Positions 53,475-62,313 of a stretch of 64,000 nucleotides of DNA are shown piece after piece; positions within the stretch are counted from its first letter, which is position 1, and every line of letters starts with the position of its first letter. The stretch is from NCBI RefSeq assembly GCF_023278045.1, contig NZ_CP056783.1:2699501-2763500 (forward strand), given 5' to 3'. The notes under the pieces were generated by a model. It had not been told where the DNA came from. It saw nothing but the letters and a program-made list of their open reading frames with translations, and did not search any database. The translations under genes were made by a program, and so were the position numbers. This DNA comes from Flavobacterium sp. K5-23. GTDB lineage: Bacteria; Bacteroidota; Bacteroidia; Flavobacteriales; Flavobacteriaceae.

Positions 53475-56060
53475 TTAAGCTGAGTTTCTACTAGCGTTAG
53501 TATTTCCAAAAAGGGAGCGCATAACTATCTTTTCATATACTTTAATTAAGTTCACATCCGGCTCATTAGACTTGTTTAACTCATTAATTCTTAATAAAGC
53601 ATATTGTTGTATTGTTAACAATGGCAGTACAATATGTTCTCTTATTTGAATAGATGCTTTACCATCAGGATAGTTTTCCATCAATTCTTTATGACCCGCA
53701 ATTTTTAACAACAATCTTTTTGATTCTAAAAATTCATCATAAATAATTTGCCAGAAAGCACCAAATTCAGGATCGTTTTTCATATATTCCGTCAACGGAA
53801 AAAATGATTTAGTCAAAGACATCATACTGTTTTCTAACAAGGTTTTAAAGAACAAAGAATTGTTATATAAGTCCTGAACTTTATCCCATTGCTGTGTGTT
53901 TTCAAAATGTTTCAATGCAGTTCCTACACCAAAAAAACCAGGTACATTTTGCTTTAATTGACTCCAAGATCCAACAAACGGAATCGCTCTTAAATCTTTA
54001 AAATCTAATTTATCTGATTTACTTCTTTTTGATGGACGACTTCCAATATTAGTTTTAGCATAATATTTCAACGTACTCATCTGCTCTAGGTAAGGAATAA
54101 ATTTAGGGTGATTTTTAAAACTTAAATATTTCTGGTATCCAATATCCGATAACTGGTCTAAAACATTCTTTTCAGTAACAGATAGTTCATTGTCATTTTT
54201 TTCGAAAATTTGATTAGAAACACCTGCGCTTAGTAAGTTTTCCAAATTATAACGACATGAATCTAAAGTTCCAAAATTAGAACTTATAGTTTGCCCTTGA
54301 ATAGTAATCTGAATTTCTTTGTTTTCAATTTTAGGCCCTAATGAAGCATAAAATTTATGTGTTTTTCCTCCTCCACGTGCTGGAGGACCACCACGACCAT
54401 CAAAGAAAACAACCTTTACACCGTATTTTCTGGAAATTGCCGTAAGCTCTTCCTTTGCTTTATAAATTCCCCAGTTTGCCATTAAATACCCACCATCTTT
54501 TGTACCATCAGAAAAACCAAGCATTATTGTTTGCTTCATTTCTCTGCTTTCCAAATGACTTGAATAAACCGCATTGGTATACAAAGTCTCCATTACGTTA
54601 TGCGCATTCTGCAAATCTTCAACAGATTCGAATAACGGAATCACATCAACAGAAGGATTATCCCAATTACTCAATTTAAATAATGCAAAAGCTTCCATTA
54701 CATTCTGAGCACTTTCATTATTACTGATTATATAACGATTTGAACCATATTCACCATTCTTCTCTTGTATCGTCTTAATCACCTGAATCGACCCAATTGT
54801 TGATTTAGTTATCTCATTTTCGAAATTCTCAGGATCTAAATTTCCTTTAACATTCGACAAAACAACAATCTTTTCTTCGGATGTTAGTTGGTAATAATTC
54901 TCAGGAAAAACACTGTTGTCGTTTTTTAAATAATAATCTACAATATCTTCAAAAACTGAATCATGGATTTTACTGTTCTGACGAACATCTAAAGTCGCAA
55001 AATGAAAACCAAATAAATTCACCTTAATCAATAAAGCCTCTAAATCATCCAAATACAAAGACTGATGCTGATTGATAACAATTTTTTTAATCTCGTTTAA
55101 TCGCTCTTTAAACTCATCCAAAGTGATATAAATTTCACCTCTGGAATAAAAAACAGAACGGTAAAGTTTGTATTCAAGTTCAGCAACTATATTATCTACA
55201 CCTGAGAAAGTTAGCTTTCTTTTTAAATTCCGAATATCAACATAATAACACTTCAAAATAGAAGACCTTAATCGCTCAGCAACTTTCAATGTGATTTCGT
55301 TAGTTACAAAAGGATTTCCATCACGATCACCACCAGGCCAAAAACCAAGTTCTATTAATTTATTTTGTATCGTAACCCCTTTAAAAACATTTTTTTGTAG
55401 ATAATGAACCATATCGCCTGAAGTGTGATAGAATACATTTTCAAGATACCAAATAAGACTTACTGCTTCATCATAAGGATTTGGTTTTTCGTTTTTAATA
55501 AAAGGCGTTTTACCAAGTTGAGACAATAATTGTTTGATTTTAAGAAGATTATTGCCTCTAATAGCATCCGTAAGGTCATTTATGATCCCTAACACTGCTC
55601 CGGTATAAAACTGGGTAGGATGTGCAGTTAGCACAGTTCTAACATTGAAATTTTCCAAAAAATCCACTAACTCCTCTTTCTTATTTTTAGCATCAGCTTT
55701 CTCTTTTATATCCCTTAAAGACCCTCTACCCTCCATATTATTAACCACAGGAAAAGCAGCATCTTCAACAGCATCAAACAAAACAATCTGACGCTCTATA
55801 TATTGGATAAAACGAAACATTAAATCAATTTTGTCGGCTTCTGAAGTACTGGTTAAATATTTTTCTGCAAAGAAATCAATTATAGCTTTTGGGGTTTGCT
55901 GCTTTTTGAAACCACTTTCACAAACTTCAGTAAACAGAGGAAGTAAAACTCCCGTATTATCTATAGAATCAAACGGTAACGTAATAAAAACACTGTTGTA
56001 AATATTATATTTTGAGAGCACATTTTGATTAAAGCGCTCAATTTTAGGTAGCGTGTACAT
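53475..56060 (-). CDS. ppc: Phosphoenolpyruvate carboxylase
   Basis: This 861-residue enzyme makes oxaloacetate from PEP and bicarbonate to refill the TCA cycle. Active-site segments are VLTAHPTQFYTG, the FWPGGDRDGNPFVT loop, FGFHFATLDVRQNS, VVFFDGRGGPPARGGGKTH, and RAIPFVGSWSQ. The protein ends FGNTNASRNSA. The usual C-terminus in well-studied enzymes is NTG with a terminal glycine, so RNSA is a change in a place that is often essential. Otherwise length and order are normal. Confidence 0.94.
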   Translation of the reverse strand: MYTLPKIERFNQNVLSKYNIYNSVFITLPFDSIDNTGVLLPLFTEVCESGFKKQQTPKAIIDFFAEKYLTSTSEADKIDLMFRFIQYIERQIVLFDAVEDAAFPVVNNMEGRGSLRDIKEKADAKNKKEELVDFLENFNVRTVLTAHPTQFYTGAVLGIINDLTDAIRGNNLLKIKQLLSQLGKTPFIKNEKPNPYDEAVSLIWYLENVFYHTSGDMVHYLQKNVFKGVTIQNKLIELGFWPGGDRDGNPFVTNEITLKVAERLRSSILKCYYVDIRNLKRKLTFSGVDNIVAELEYKLYRSVFYSRGEIYITLDEFKERLNEIKKIVINQHQSLYLDDLEALLIKVNLFGFHFATLDVRQNSKIHDSVFEDIVDYYLKNDNSVFPENYYQLTSEEKIVVLSNVKGNLDPENFENEITKSTIGSIQVIKTIQEKNGEYGSNRYIISNNESAQNVMEAFALFKLSNWDNPSVDVIPLFESVEDLQNAHNVMETLYTNAVYSSHLESREMKQTIMLGFSDGTKDGGYLMANWGIYKAKEELTAISRKYGVKVVFFDGRGGPPARGGGKTHKFYASLGPKIENKEIQITIQGQTISSNFGTLDSCRYNLENLLSAGVSNQIFEKNDNELSVTEKNVLDQLSDIGYQKYLSFKNHPKFIPYLEQMSTLKYYAKTNIGSRPSKRSKSDKLDFKDLRAIPFVGSWSQLKQNVPGFFGVGTALKHFENTQQWDKVQDLYNNSLFFKTLLENSMMSLTKSFFPLTEYMKNDPEFGAFWQIIYDEFLESKRLLLKIAGHKELMENYPDGKASIQIREHIVLPLLTIQQYALLRINELNKSNEPDVNLIKVYEKIVMRSLFGNTNASRNSA

Positions 56061-56114
56061 AATTCTGTTATAGTTGGTTGGTTAATTAGCTAATTTGTTA
56101 GAAATTTTACAAAA

Positions 56115-56150
56115 AAAAATAACCTCAAGAATAAACTTGAGGTTATTTTT
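56115..56150 (-). terminator. Terminator after the Lrp-family gene
   Basis: A perfect 15-bp stem (AAAAATAACCTCAAG and complement), 6-base loop, with T-run on the minus strand. It lies between the Lrp-family gene and ppc. Confidence 0.88.
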
Positions 56151-56171
56151 TAAATAAGCATTCAAGAATAA

Positions 56172-56651
56172 TTACATATTTTTAAAAATAGTATGCATTA
56201 AACGCTTTTTATCGTTTATAGATTCTTCAAGAGAAATCATAGTTTCGGTTCTATATACACCTTCGATATCGTCAATCATAAAGATTACATCTTTAGCATG
56301 CTTCGTATCTTTAGCTCTAATTTTACAAAAGATATTAAACTTACCTGTTGTTACAGAAGCTACTGTTACAAATGGAATTTCATTAATACGTTCTAAAACA
56401 AATTTAGTTTGAGACGTGTTATTAAGAAACACACCTACATAGGCAATAAATGAATACCCTAGCTTATCATAGTCAAGTACTAATGAAGACCCCATAATAA
56501 TTCCAGCATCTTCCATCTTCTTAACTCTTACATGGACAGTTCCAGCAGAAATTAATAATTTTTTTGCAATATCCGTAAACGGAACTCTTGTATTGTCGAT
56601 CAACATGTCCAAAATTTGATGATCAACTTCATCTAAACGGAACTTACTCAT
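56172..56651 (-). CDS. Lrp/AsnC-family transcription regulator
   Basis: This 159-residue protein has an N-terminal winged helix-turn-helix (LDEVDHQILDMLIDNTRVPFTDIAKKLLISAGTVHVRVKKMEDAGII, cited in parts) and a C-terminal RAM/ACT-like ligand domain (FIAYVGVFLNNTSQ, VASVTTGKFNIFCKIRAKDTKHA). It would bind DNA as an octamer or dimer and respond to an amino acid. The target genes are not known. It is upstream of ppc on the same strand, separated by a terminator, so they are separate units. Confidence 0.92.
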   Translation of the reverse strand: MSKFRLDEVDHQILDMLIDNTRVPFTDIAKKLLISAGTVHVRVKKMEDAGIIMGSSLVLDYDKLGYSFIAYVGVFLNNTSQTKFVLERINEIPFVTVASVTTGKFNIFCKIRAKDTKHAKDVIFMIDDIEGVYRTETMISLEESINDKKRLMHTIFKNM

Positions 56652-56727
56652 AATTCTTTAATTATATTATTAAATGCGATAACGAAGTATAAAAATATGC
56701 ATAAAAACAATAAAAATGTAAAAAAAC

Positions 56728-57882
56728 TTACATTTTTACCAATCCGTTAACAAATTTGATGTTTTTAGTTAAATAAAAATCTGCTTTTTGACCCACTTCC
56801 GGAATATTATCATTCTCATCGGTATACAAAACTCCATTTGCATCATACTCATAATGACCGGATTTACCCTCTAAATCTCCTATTTCCGAAACATAAGCAT
56901 TGAAGCAAATTTTATCATCAATTAATTCTTCCTTATACTGTGCAGCAAAATTCGTAATTTTTTCAATACCATCATAATTTATCTTGACATTTTTATATAA
57001 AAAATCATAAAAAACGACACTATTCTGAGGAATCTTCAAATAATCATCCATTCTATTGCCAACTATATCGTTTTCGCTGAGTATAATAAAACTAGAAACC
57101 AATGCGAAAAACACAAATTTTCTAGTGACTTCTCTTTGATAATCATCAGGATAATGACCTGCCTCAAATAATAAAGTAGGCACTCCTATAGCTTGAAAAG
57201 CATCACCAACACAATTAATATTAAAAGAATCATCAAAACGACCTATTTGATTTGGTATGAACTGTTGCAAAATATCATTAATTCCAGCAATCAAATTAAT
57301 TGCCTTTAATCGAGATTCATTTATTTCGCATTTCTTATTATAAGAAGGGGCTAAAAATGACATTGTTGCCGGTTTAGAGGTATCACCCACTCCAAAAATA
57401 GTACGTTGATCATGAAGGTTATAACAATAATGAGGCTTAAAGTCATCAAAGACCTCCCAAAGAACAATACTTTCAGGTTGAGACAATTCTTGAGAATCCC
57501 TATTTAAGTCCACATCATTTGCATTAACTCGGGTATACGCATTAGATCCATCAGGGTTTAGCATTGGAAGTGCGCAAAAAGTAAAATTAGAAAGCAATTC
57601 TTTTGCTAAATCAGAGCCGTTATGGAGTACATTGAAAAAGTCTAATAAAGCTTTAGTCGTGGTACTTTCATTTCCATGCATCTGTGACCATAAAAATATT
57701 CTCGTTTTCCCCTCACCAATTAAGTATTTATAAATTGGTTTTCCCAATACCGATTGTCCAACAACGTGTAACTGATTATCTGTATTAATTCTTTTTAAAA
57801 AAGTTGAGATTGATTCTAATGTAAGATATCTACCAGAGATAGATTGCTCTTTATTTTCAGCGAATAATTGTTCGAAATTCAT
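56728..57882 (-). CDS. M14-family zinc carboxypeptidase-like protein
   Basis: This 384-residue protein has the M14 zinc signature in SQMHGNESTTTKALLDF (H69, E72), the substrate-binding PMLNPDGSNAYTRVNANDVDLNRD, a histidine in YNLHDQRTIFG, and the likely catalytic glutamate in TLLFEAGHYPDDYQ. No signal peptide is visible. Members cleave C-terminal amino acids or murein peptides. It is divergent from an XRE regulator gene, and the shared intergenic region holds palindromes, one of which overlaps the -33 part of its promoter. Confidence 0.88.
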   Translation of the reverse strand: MNFEQLFAENKEQSISGRYLTLESISTFLKRINTDNQLHVVGQSVLGKPIYKYLIGEGKTRIFLWSQMHGNESTTTKALLDFFNVLHNGSDLAKELLSNFTFCALPMLNPDGSNAYTRVNANDVDLNRDSQELSQPESIVLWEVFDDFKPHYCYNLHDQRTIFGVGDTSKPATMSFLAPSYNKKCEINESRLKAINLIAGINDILQQFIPNQIGRFDDSFNINCVGDAFQAIGVPTLLFEAGHYPDDYQREVTRKFVFFALVSSFIILSENDIVGNRMDDYLKIPQNSVVFYDFLYKNVKINYDGIEKITNFAAQYKEELIDDKICFNAYVSEIGDLEGKSGHYEYDANGVLYTDENDNIPEVGQKADFYLTKNIKFVNGLVKM

Positions 57883-57900
57883 AGTAACATATTTGATTTA

Positions 57901-57927
57901 CAAAAGTAAACATCTTTATATTTACAA
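57901..57927 (-). promoter_or_regulatory. Promoter of the M14 peptidase gene
   Basis: On the minus strand TTG (57925-57927) and TACTTTTG (57901-57908) are 16 bases apart, fitting TTG / TAnnTTTG. The ATG is 18 bases downstream. Confidence 0.6.
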
Positions 57928-57934
57928 TTGTAAA
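57921..57934. promoter_or_regulatory. Operator-like palindrome 1 (TTTACA-AT-TGTAAA)
   Basis: A perfect 14-base palindrome overlaps the -33 element of the M14 promoter. The same motif recurs twice before the divergent XRE gene (58155-58166 and 58188-58201). Confidence 0.6.
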
Positions 57935-58132
57935 CTGGTTAAATTTTGTTTTTTATAAAAATGTAAACAAATATACATCCTTAAGCCAATGTCTATATAG
58001 CGTTATGATTGACAAATGTTACGCGTTTATTATTCTTTACACAACTACTTTGTTTTCAGTTTATTAATGTAGTTTATATAAACTTATTATTTATATCAAT
58101 AAACTATATTTACCTGTTTTACACTTGTAATA

Positions 58133-58163
58133 TTGTTATTGTTAGTTGTTTTGATTACATTTG
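58133..58163 (+). promoter_or_regulatory. Promoter of the XRE regulator gene
   Basis: TTG (58133-58135) and TACATTTG (58156-58163) are 20 bases apart and fit the Bacteroidota consensus. The -7 element lies inside palindrome 2. Confidence 0.65.
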
Positions 58164-58166
58164 TAA
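58155..58166. promoter_or_regulatory. Operator-like palindrome 2 (TTACA-TT-TGTAA)
   Basis: This inverted repeat covers the -7 element of the XRE promoter, a place where a repressor would block transcription. It shares the TTACA/TGTAA arms of palindrome 1. Confidence 0.6.
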
Positions 58167-58187
58167 ATAGTTTGTTTTAAACAATTA

Positions 58188-58201
58188 TTTACAATGGTAA
58201 A
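58188..58201. promoter_or_regulatory. Operator-like palindrome 3 at the XRE start codon
   Basis: TTTACAATGGTAAA overlaps the ATG (58194). The outer arms match the other two palindromes, the centre is imperfect. Confidence 0.5.
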
Positions 58202-58670
58202 CACGGAAGATTTTATAAAAAGATTAGAAATCATACTTGACTATTACAGCTTGAATGCATCTGGATTTGCAGATAAAATTGGTGTACAACGTTCCAGTTT
58301 GTCTCATCTACTTTCAGGTAGAAATAAACCTAGCCTGGATTTTATTCTTAAAATATTAGATGTTTTTCCAGATGTAGACTTGTACTGGATTTTGAATGGC
58401 AAAGGAAGTTTTCCGAAAAATTTAGAAACCATAGACAGTCGGGAATCGATTTTTGAAGAAGAAGTTAAAACTAAAACCCCTACTCCAATTTCAGAAGCTG
58501 TAATTGCTAATAACTTGTTTTCAGAAATAAATAATAACGAAATAGTGAAATCTGTCGAATCTCCTAATTACAGATCTCCAGATAATAATATTGATTCCAA
58601 CTCACCAGAATTAGAAAAAATTGTTTTCTTTTATAAAAATGGTACTTTCAAAACATATACACCAAATTAA
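58194..58670 (+). CDS. XRE-family helix-turn-helix regulator
   Basis: This 158-residue protein has an N-terminal HTH_3 domain (residues 7-62: LEIILDYYSLNASGFADKIGVQRSSLSHLLSGRNKPSLDFILKILDVFPDVDLYWIL in parts), followed by an acidic, flexible linker and a conserved short end IVFFYKNGTFKTYTPN. This type is frequent in Bacteroidota, without known ligand. Three TTTACA-type palindromes, two at its own promoter and start and one at the divergent M14 promoter, suggest autoregulation and control of the peptidase gene. Confidence 0.88.
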   Translation: MVNTEDFIKRLEIILDYYSLNASGFADKIGVQRSSLSHLLSGRNKPSLDFILKILDVFPDVDLYWILNGKGSFPKNLETIDSRESIFEEEVKTKTPTPISEAVIANNLFSEINNNEIVKSVESPNYRSPDNNIDSNSPELEKIVFFYKNGTFKTYTPN

Positions 58671-58671
58671 A

Positions 58672-58723
58672 ATTAAGGCCGTAATTAAATTATTTTTTTA
58701 AATAACTTAATTACGGCCTTAAT
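58672..58723. terminator. Strong bidirectional hairpin
   Basis: A perfect 17-bp stem (ATTAAGGCCGTAATTAA and complement) with AT-rich inner loop lies between the XRE gene (+) and the PlsC gene (-). Short T-runs exist on both sides. Confidence 0.75.
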
Positions 58724-58751
58724 ACAGTTTTGACAATAAATAGAAGATACC

Positions 58752-59303
58752 TTATCCTTTATACCCTTTTTCAGGAACTTTTCCTTCCACTCCTTCATAA
58801 TGTTTCATTAAAACAGCTAAATCTGTCTCTAGATCTCCTGTTGGTATTAATGGCGTCCCTAGATTGACTTCTTTTTTTCCAAAATCAAAAGCTACAGGTA
58901 CGATAGGTACATTAGCTTTCATTGCAATATAATAAAATCCTGTTTTAAGTTGGTCTACTTTTTTACGGGTTCCTTCGGGTGCTACCGCAAGACGAAACGT
59001 TTCTCTTCTTTTGAAAATGGCCGCAATCGAATCTACTTTATTTAATCCACCCGAACGATCCAGAGGTTCCCCTCCCATATATCTGAAGTAAGCCCCAAAT
59101 GGAAATTTGAACAATTCTCTTTTAGCCACAAAGTTCATTTCTAAACCCGTTATGCCTCTTGTGAAAATTCCCAAATAAAAATCATGAGCACTTGTATGTG
59201 GCATAATCATCATCACGCATTTTTTAATATCGGCATCTATCCCTCCTACAATTTTCCAGCCCATTAGGCGAAAAAATATCCACTTATAAATTTGTTTCTT
59301 CAT
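58752..59303 (-). CDS. 1-acyl-glycerol-3-phosphate acyltransferase-like (PlsC family)
   Basis: This 183-residue membrane-associated acyltransferase carries the HX4D motif as HTSAHD (36-41), GGEPLDRSGG, and the second block VAPEGTRKK (about 108-116). It is shorter than E. coli PlsC and belongs to the short PlsC-like group common in Bacteroidota. It would transfer an acyl chain to a lysophospholipid or related acceptor. Divergent from the spermidine-synthase-like gene, with 63 bases between the starts. Confidence 0.88.
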   Translation of the reverse strand: MKKQIYKWIFFRLMGWKIVGGIDADIKKCVMMIMPHTSAHDFYLGIFTRGITGLEMNFVAKRELFKFPFGAYFRYMGGEPLDRSGGLNKVDSIAAIFKRRETFRLAVAPEGTRKKVDQLKTGFYYIAMKANVPIVPVAFDFGKKEVNLGTPLIPTGDLETDLAVLMKHYEGVEGKVPEKGYKG

Positions 59304-59366
59304 TACTGTCCAATTTAGTGCAAAATAAATAATTTAAAACTTATTTTTGGGTAAAAACTTCTTTTG

Positions 59367-60032
59367 ATGCTTAAAAAAATATTCAGTTACCTAATTCCCA
59401 TTAAAATTTATTCACAAAATTCAAAATTGAGTAAGACTATTGAAGTGACTTGGGCTAACGGTAAACTGGTTTTAGATTCTAAAAATACTAATTATTCTTA
59501 TGGTAGTTTGCAACGTGTTCTTAGAAAAGGGCTGAAATCGATTGGCTTTAATAAAATAGTGCAAATGAATCATATTTTGGTTCTGGGTGTCGCAGGGGGA
59601 AGTGTAATTAAAACGTTAGTCGATGAAATTAAATATAAAGGAAAAATAACCGGAGTCGAAATTGACCCAGAAATAATTCAAGTCTCTAGGGACTTTTTCA
59701 ATTTGGATGAAATTAAACAACTTGAGATCGTTATAGATGATGCATTTGAATTTGTTTTGAAAACAACAAAAAAGTACGATTTGATTATTATTGATGTTTT
59801 TCAGGATACGACAATGCCTAATTTTTTATTTGAAAGTTTTTTTGTCAATCGAGTATGCTTCCTTTTAAAAAATAAAGGTTTTATACTTTTTAACACAATG
59901 CTTTTGACCGAAATAGATAATCAAAGAAATAAAAAGTACCTCACTGATTTTAACGACCCTCATTTTAGAATTAAATCACTCCCTAGAATTGAAGAGCATA
60001 ATGAAATGATTATCATTGAAAAAATAGCCTGA
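59367..60032 (+). CDS. Spermidine-synthase-like methyltransferase fold protein
   Basis: The ATG at 59367 gives a 221-residue protein; a TTG one codon earlier is rejected. It resembles the C-terminal domain of spermidine synthase: ILVLGVAGGSVIKTL, GVEIDPEIIQVSRDFF, EIVIDDAFEFVLKTTKKYDLIIIDVF. The putrescine-pocket residues of true SpeE (such as Asp in DS/DH-type motifs around the active site) are not obvious, and the N-terminal domain is short. It is therefore a SpeE-like protein of uncertain reaction. A K+ channel gene follows after 65 bases. Confidence 0.75.
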   Translation: MLKKIFSYLIPIKIYSQNSKLSKTIEVTWANGKLVLDSKNTNYSYGSLQRVLRKGLKSIGFNKIVQMNHILVLGVAGGSVIKTLVDEIKYKGKITGVEIDPEIIQVSRDFFNLDEIKQLEIVIDDAFEFVLKTTKKYDLIIIDVFQDTTMPNFLFESFFVNRVCFLLKNKGFILFNTMLLTEIDNQRNKKYLTDFNDPHFRIKSLPRIEEHNEMIIIEKIA

Positions 60033-60097
60033 ACCAGCTATTCTTATTTTAGAATAAAACAAGAACCGTAATTTTAAAGTCCCATTAGAACATAAAG

Positions 60098-60808
60098 ATG
60101 AAACAAATATTAAAAAAACTATTACTAGGAAACATCTCAAAAGTAGAAAAACCTAAATACAATCCTTTTCAAAAGAGAATTAAGAATATAAAATCCATTT
60201 GGAATAACGACCATCAGGATGACAACGGAATTGAAAAAATTGTTCGATTGTTTCTATCCTCTTCATTATTACTATTTCCCGGTATTTACATTAAATATGC
60301 AGCTTCAAAGAGAGGACCTGAATATGAAGATCTTGCTTTGGATATTTATGTATTGCTTAAAGTAGCGCTTCCATTGGTAATTTTAATCAATAACTGGCAA
60401 AGCAATCACTTTATACTGGGAATTATGATATATGTAATGCTAGAAACAGTTTTTTATATTCCAACATTAATTTTTGCCTCCGATTTATTTTCAAAGCCCC
60501 GCTCTTACAAAAGATCCATGCTATTACTTTTCTTTAATTACTTAGAAATGGTGTTTGCTTTTGGCGTATTGTATAGCTGTGATAATTATTTAAACAAACC
60601 TTTTTTGCATTGGTTTGATGCAATCTATTTTAGTACGGTTACTTCATCCACGATTGGGTTTGGAGAATTCTATCCAGTACAAACTATTGGGAAAGTATTA
60701 GTAAGTATACAATCCATGTTAGTTTTATTATATGTTGTCTTGTTTCTAAATTTTTTCTCTACAAAAATAAAAGCAACAGGATATTTCGACCCTGAAAACC
60801 AAGACTAA
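60098..60808 (+). CDS. Two-pore-loop-type potassium channel protein (Ion_trans_2)
   Basis: This 236-residue membrane protein has about 5-6 hydrophobic segments; the last two flank the pore loop with the selectivity filter TSSTIGFGEFYPV (T-x-G-F-G). The filter resembles the TIGFGD of K+ channels with E in place of D. The first 70 residues are polar and cytosolic (KYNPFQKRIKNIKSI). No RCK or cyclic-nucleotide domain is seen. It shares a transcription unit with the SpeE-like gene, ending at a terminator. Confidence 0.85.
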   Translation: MKQILKKLLLGNISKVEKPKYNPFQKRIKNIKSIWNNDHQDDNGIEKIVRLFLSSSLLLFPGIYIKYAASKRGPEYEDLALDIYVLLKVALPLVILINNWQSNHFILGIMIYVMLETVFYIPTLIFASDLFSKPRSYKRSMLLLFFNYLEMVFAFGVLYSCDNYLNKPFLHWFDAIYFSTVTSSTIGFGEFYPVQTIGKVLVSIQSMLVLLYVVLFLNFFSTKIKATGYFDPENQD

Positions 60809-60867
60809 CCTAAATCATTTTATCAATTGTTATTTATTTAACAGAGGACATTGATTTTTAAGTATAA

Positions 60868-60893
60868 AAAAAGGGGAATCTAATCCCCTTTTT
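60868..60893. terminator. Bidirectional terminator
   Basis: Stem AAAAAGGGGA and complement with a 6-base loop has A-run left and T-run right. It lies between the K+ channel gene (+) and the second M16 gene (-). Confidence 0.85.
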
Positions 60894-60900
60894 ACATTTT

Positions 60901-62313
60901 TTAATTTCTATTCGAAATATCATCTGTTATTTCAACCTGAATAACTTTACCGTATTTTTCAGCAATCTTTTTAATATCTTCTGATTTTCCTACTAACACA
61001 AATTGTAGTTTGTCCTTTGGGAAATATTTGGCTATAATTTGGTTGGCTTTTGCCAAGTCTAAACCATCAACATTTTTTTCGAAATTATCAATAAATGATT
61101 TGTCAAAATTATACCAGAACATTTGTGATAACAATCTCGATAATTGTTCAGTCGTTTCATAATCAGGAGGGAATTGTCCTTTCACATAATTCTTAGCAGA
61201 ATTTAATGCTTTTTCATCGATTCCAGTAGCATGCAATTTATTCAAAACTTCAAGCGCTTTATCTATTGCAGGTTCAGTAGTCTTTACAGCAGTAAATGTG
61301 CTAATTAAAAATGTCCCACCGTTCTTTAATGTACTAAATCTACTTGAAGCACCGTAAGTCAAACCTGAATTTACTCTAAGTTCGTCATTTAACATTGAAG
61401 TGAAACGTCCTCCAAAAAGTGTATTAACCACTTCAATTGCTACAAAATCTGGATTATTACGACTTATTCCTGGAGCACCAATATAAAAAGTAGTTTCTTT
61501 GGCATCACCCTTATTCACTAATAACACATTGCTTTCTGTTGGAGTTTTGATAGGTTTCGAAGCAAGGTTTTCTTTTTCATTTGCACCTTTTTCCCAACCA
61601 GAAAATAATTTAGTTATAATTGATTTCATTTCAACAGAAGTGAAATCACCAACAATATTTATAGCCGAATTATTTGGCTTGTAATTGTCTTTGTAAAAGT
61701 CTTTTAAATCTTTCACCGTCAACTTACCAACAGTGGTTTTATTACCGTTTACAACATTTCCATATACATGATTTCCATATAAAAGAGTGTCAAAATACGG
61801 TCCTATTACTGCACGTGGGCTTTCTTTTTGTTGTTCAAGATTTACTAATAAACGACTTTTTTCTTTTTCAAATTCACTATTGTCAAAAACAGGATTTAGT
61901 AGAATTTCCTTAATAATGGAAAGTACTTTGACTTTGTCTTTAGTTGCAAAAGTAGAACTAAGACCCGAAAATTCTTTAGATGAATAGGTATTCACATCAG
62001 CACCTATAAAATCTAACTCTTCATCAATTTTTGTTTTTGAAAAACTTTTAGTACCATGTTTTAGTGCGGTAGCGGTCAAAGATGCTAATCCTGATTTTTC
62101 ATTGTCATAAATCGCACCTGCAGGAAGTATTGCTGAAACGCTAATAATGGGCACGTCATGTTGTTCCATTAGGTTTACCGTAAGTCCGTTTGGTAATTTA
62201 AAAGTAGTGTAAGCTGGTAATTTAAAACTTTGTGCTGATAGATTCGTACCTGTAAAAACCAAAAGGCAGATTATCATGAGTTTTTGTTTAATTCCTTCCA
62301 TAATATTATTCAT
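60901..62313 (-). CDS. M16-family peptidase-like protein, non-catalytic partner
   Basis: This 470-residue protein has a signal peptide (residues 12-28; the ATG overlaps the upstream gene by 8 bases, and a second ATG, M5, is possible). The inverzincin position, where a catalytic M16 protein has HxxEH, reads LTATALKHGTKSFSK, so the zinc site is missing. The C-terminal M16 domain is present (VALVGKSEDIKKIAE-like end). Together with the catalytic partner encoded just upstream it would form a heterodimer like alpha/beta MPP. Confidence 0.9.
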   Translation of the reverse strand: MNNIMEGIKQKLMIICLLVFTGTNLSAQSFKLPAYTTFKLPNGLTVNLMEQHDVPIISVSAILPAGAIYDNEKSGLASLTATALKHGTKSFSKTKIDEELDFIGADVNTYSSKEFSGLSSTFATKDKVKVLSIIKEILLNPVFDNSEFEKEKSRLLVNLEQQKESPRAVIGPYFDTLLYGNHVYGNVVNGNKTTVGKLTVKDLKDFYKDNYKPNNSAINIVGDFTSVEMKSIITKLFSGWEKGANEKENLASKPIKTPTESNVLLVNKGDAKETTFYIGAPGISRNNPDFVAIEVVNTLFGGRFTSMLNDELRVNSGLTYGASSRFSTLKNGGTFLISTFTAVKTTEPAIDKALEVLNKLHATGIDEKALNSAKNYVKGQFPPDYETTEQLSRLLSQMFWYNFDKSFIDNFEKNVDGLDLAKANQIIAKYFPKDKLQFVLVGKSEDIKKIAEKYGKVIQVEITDDISNRN

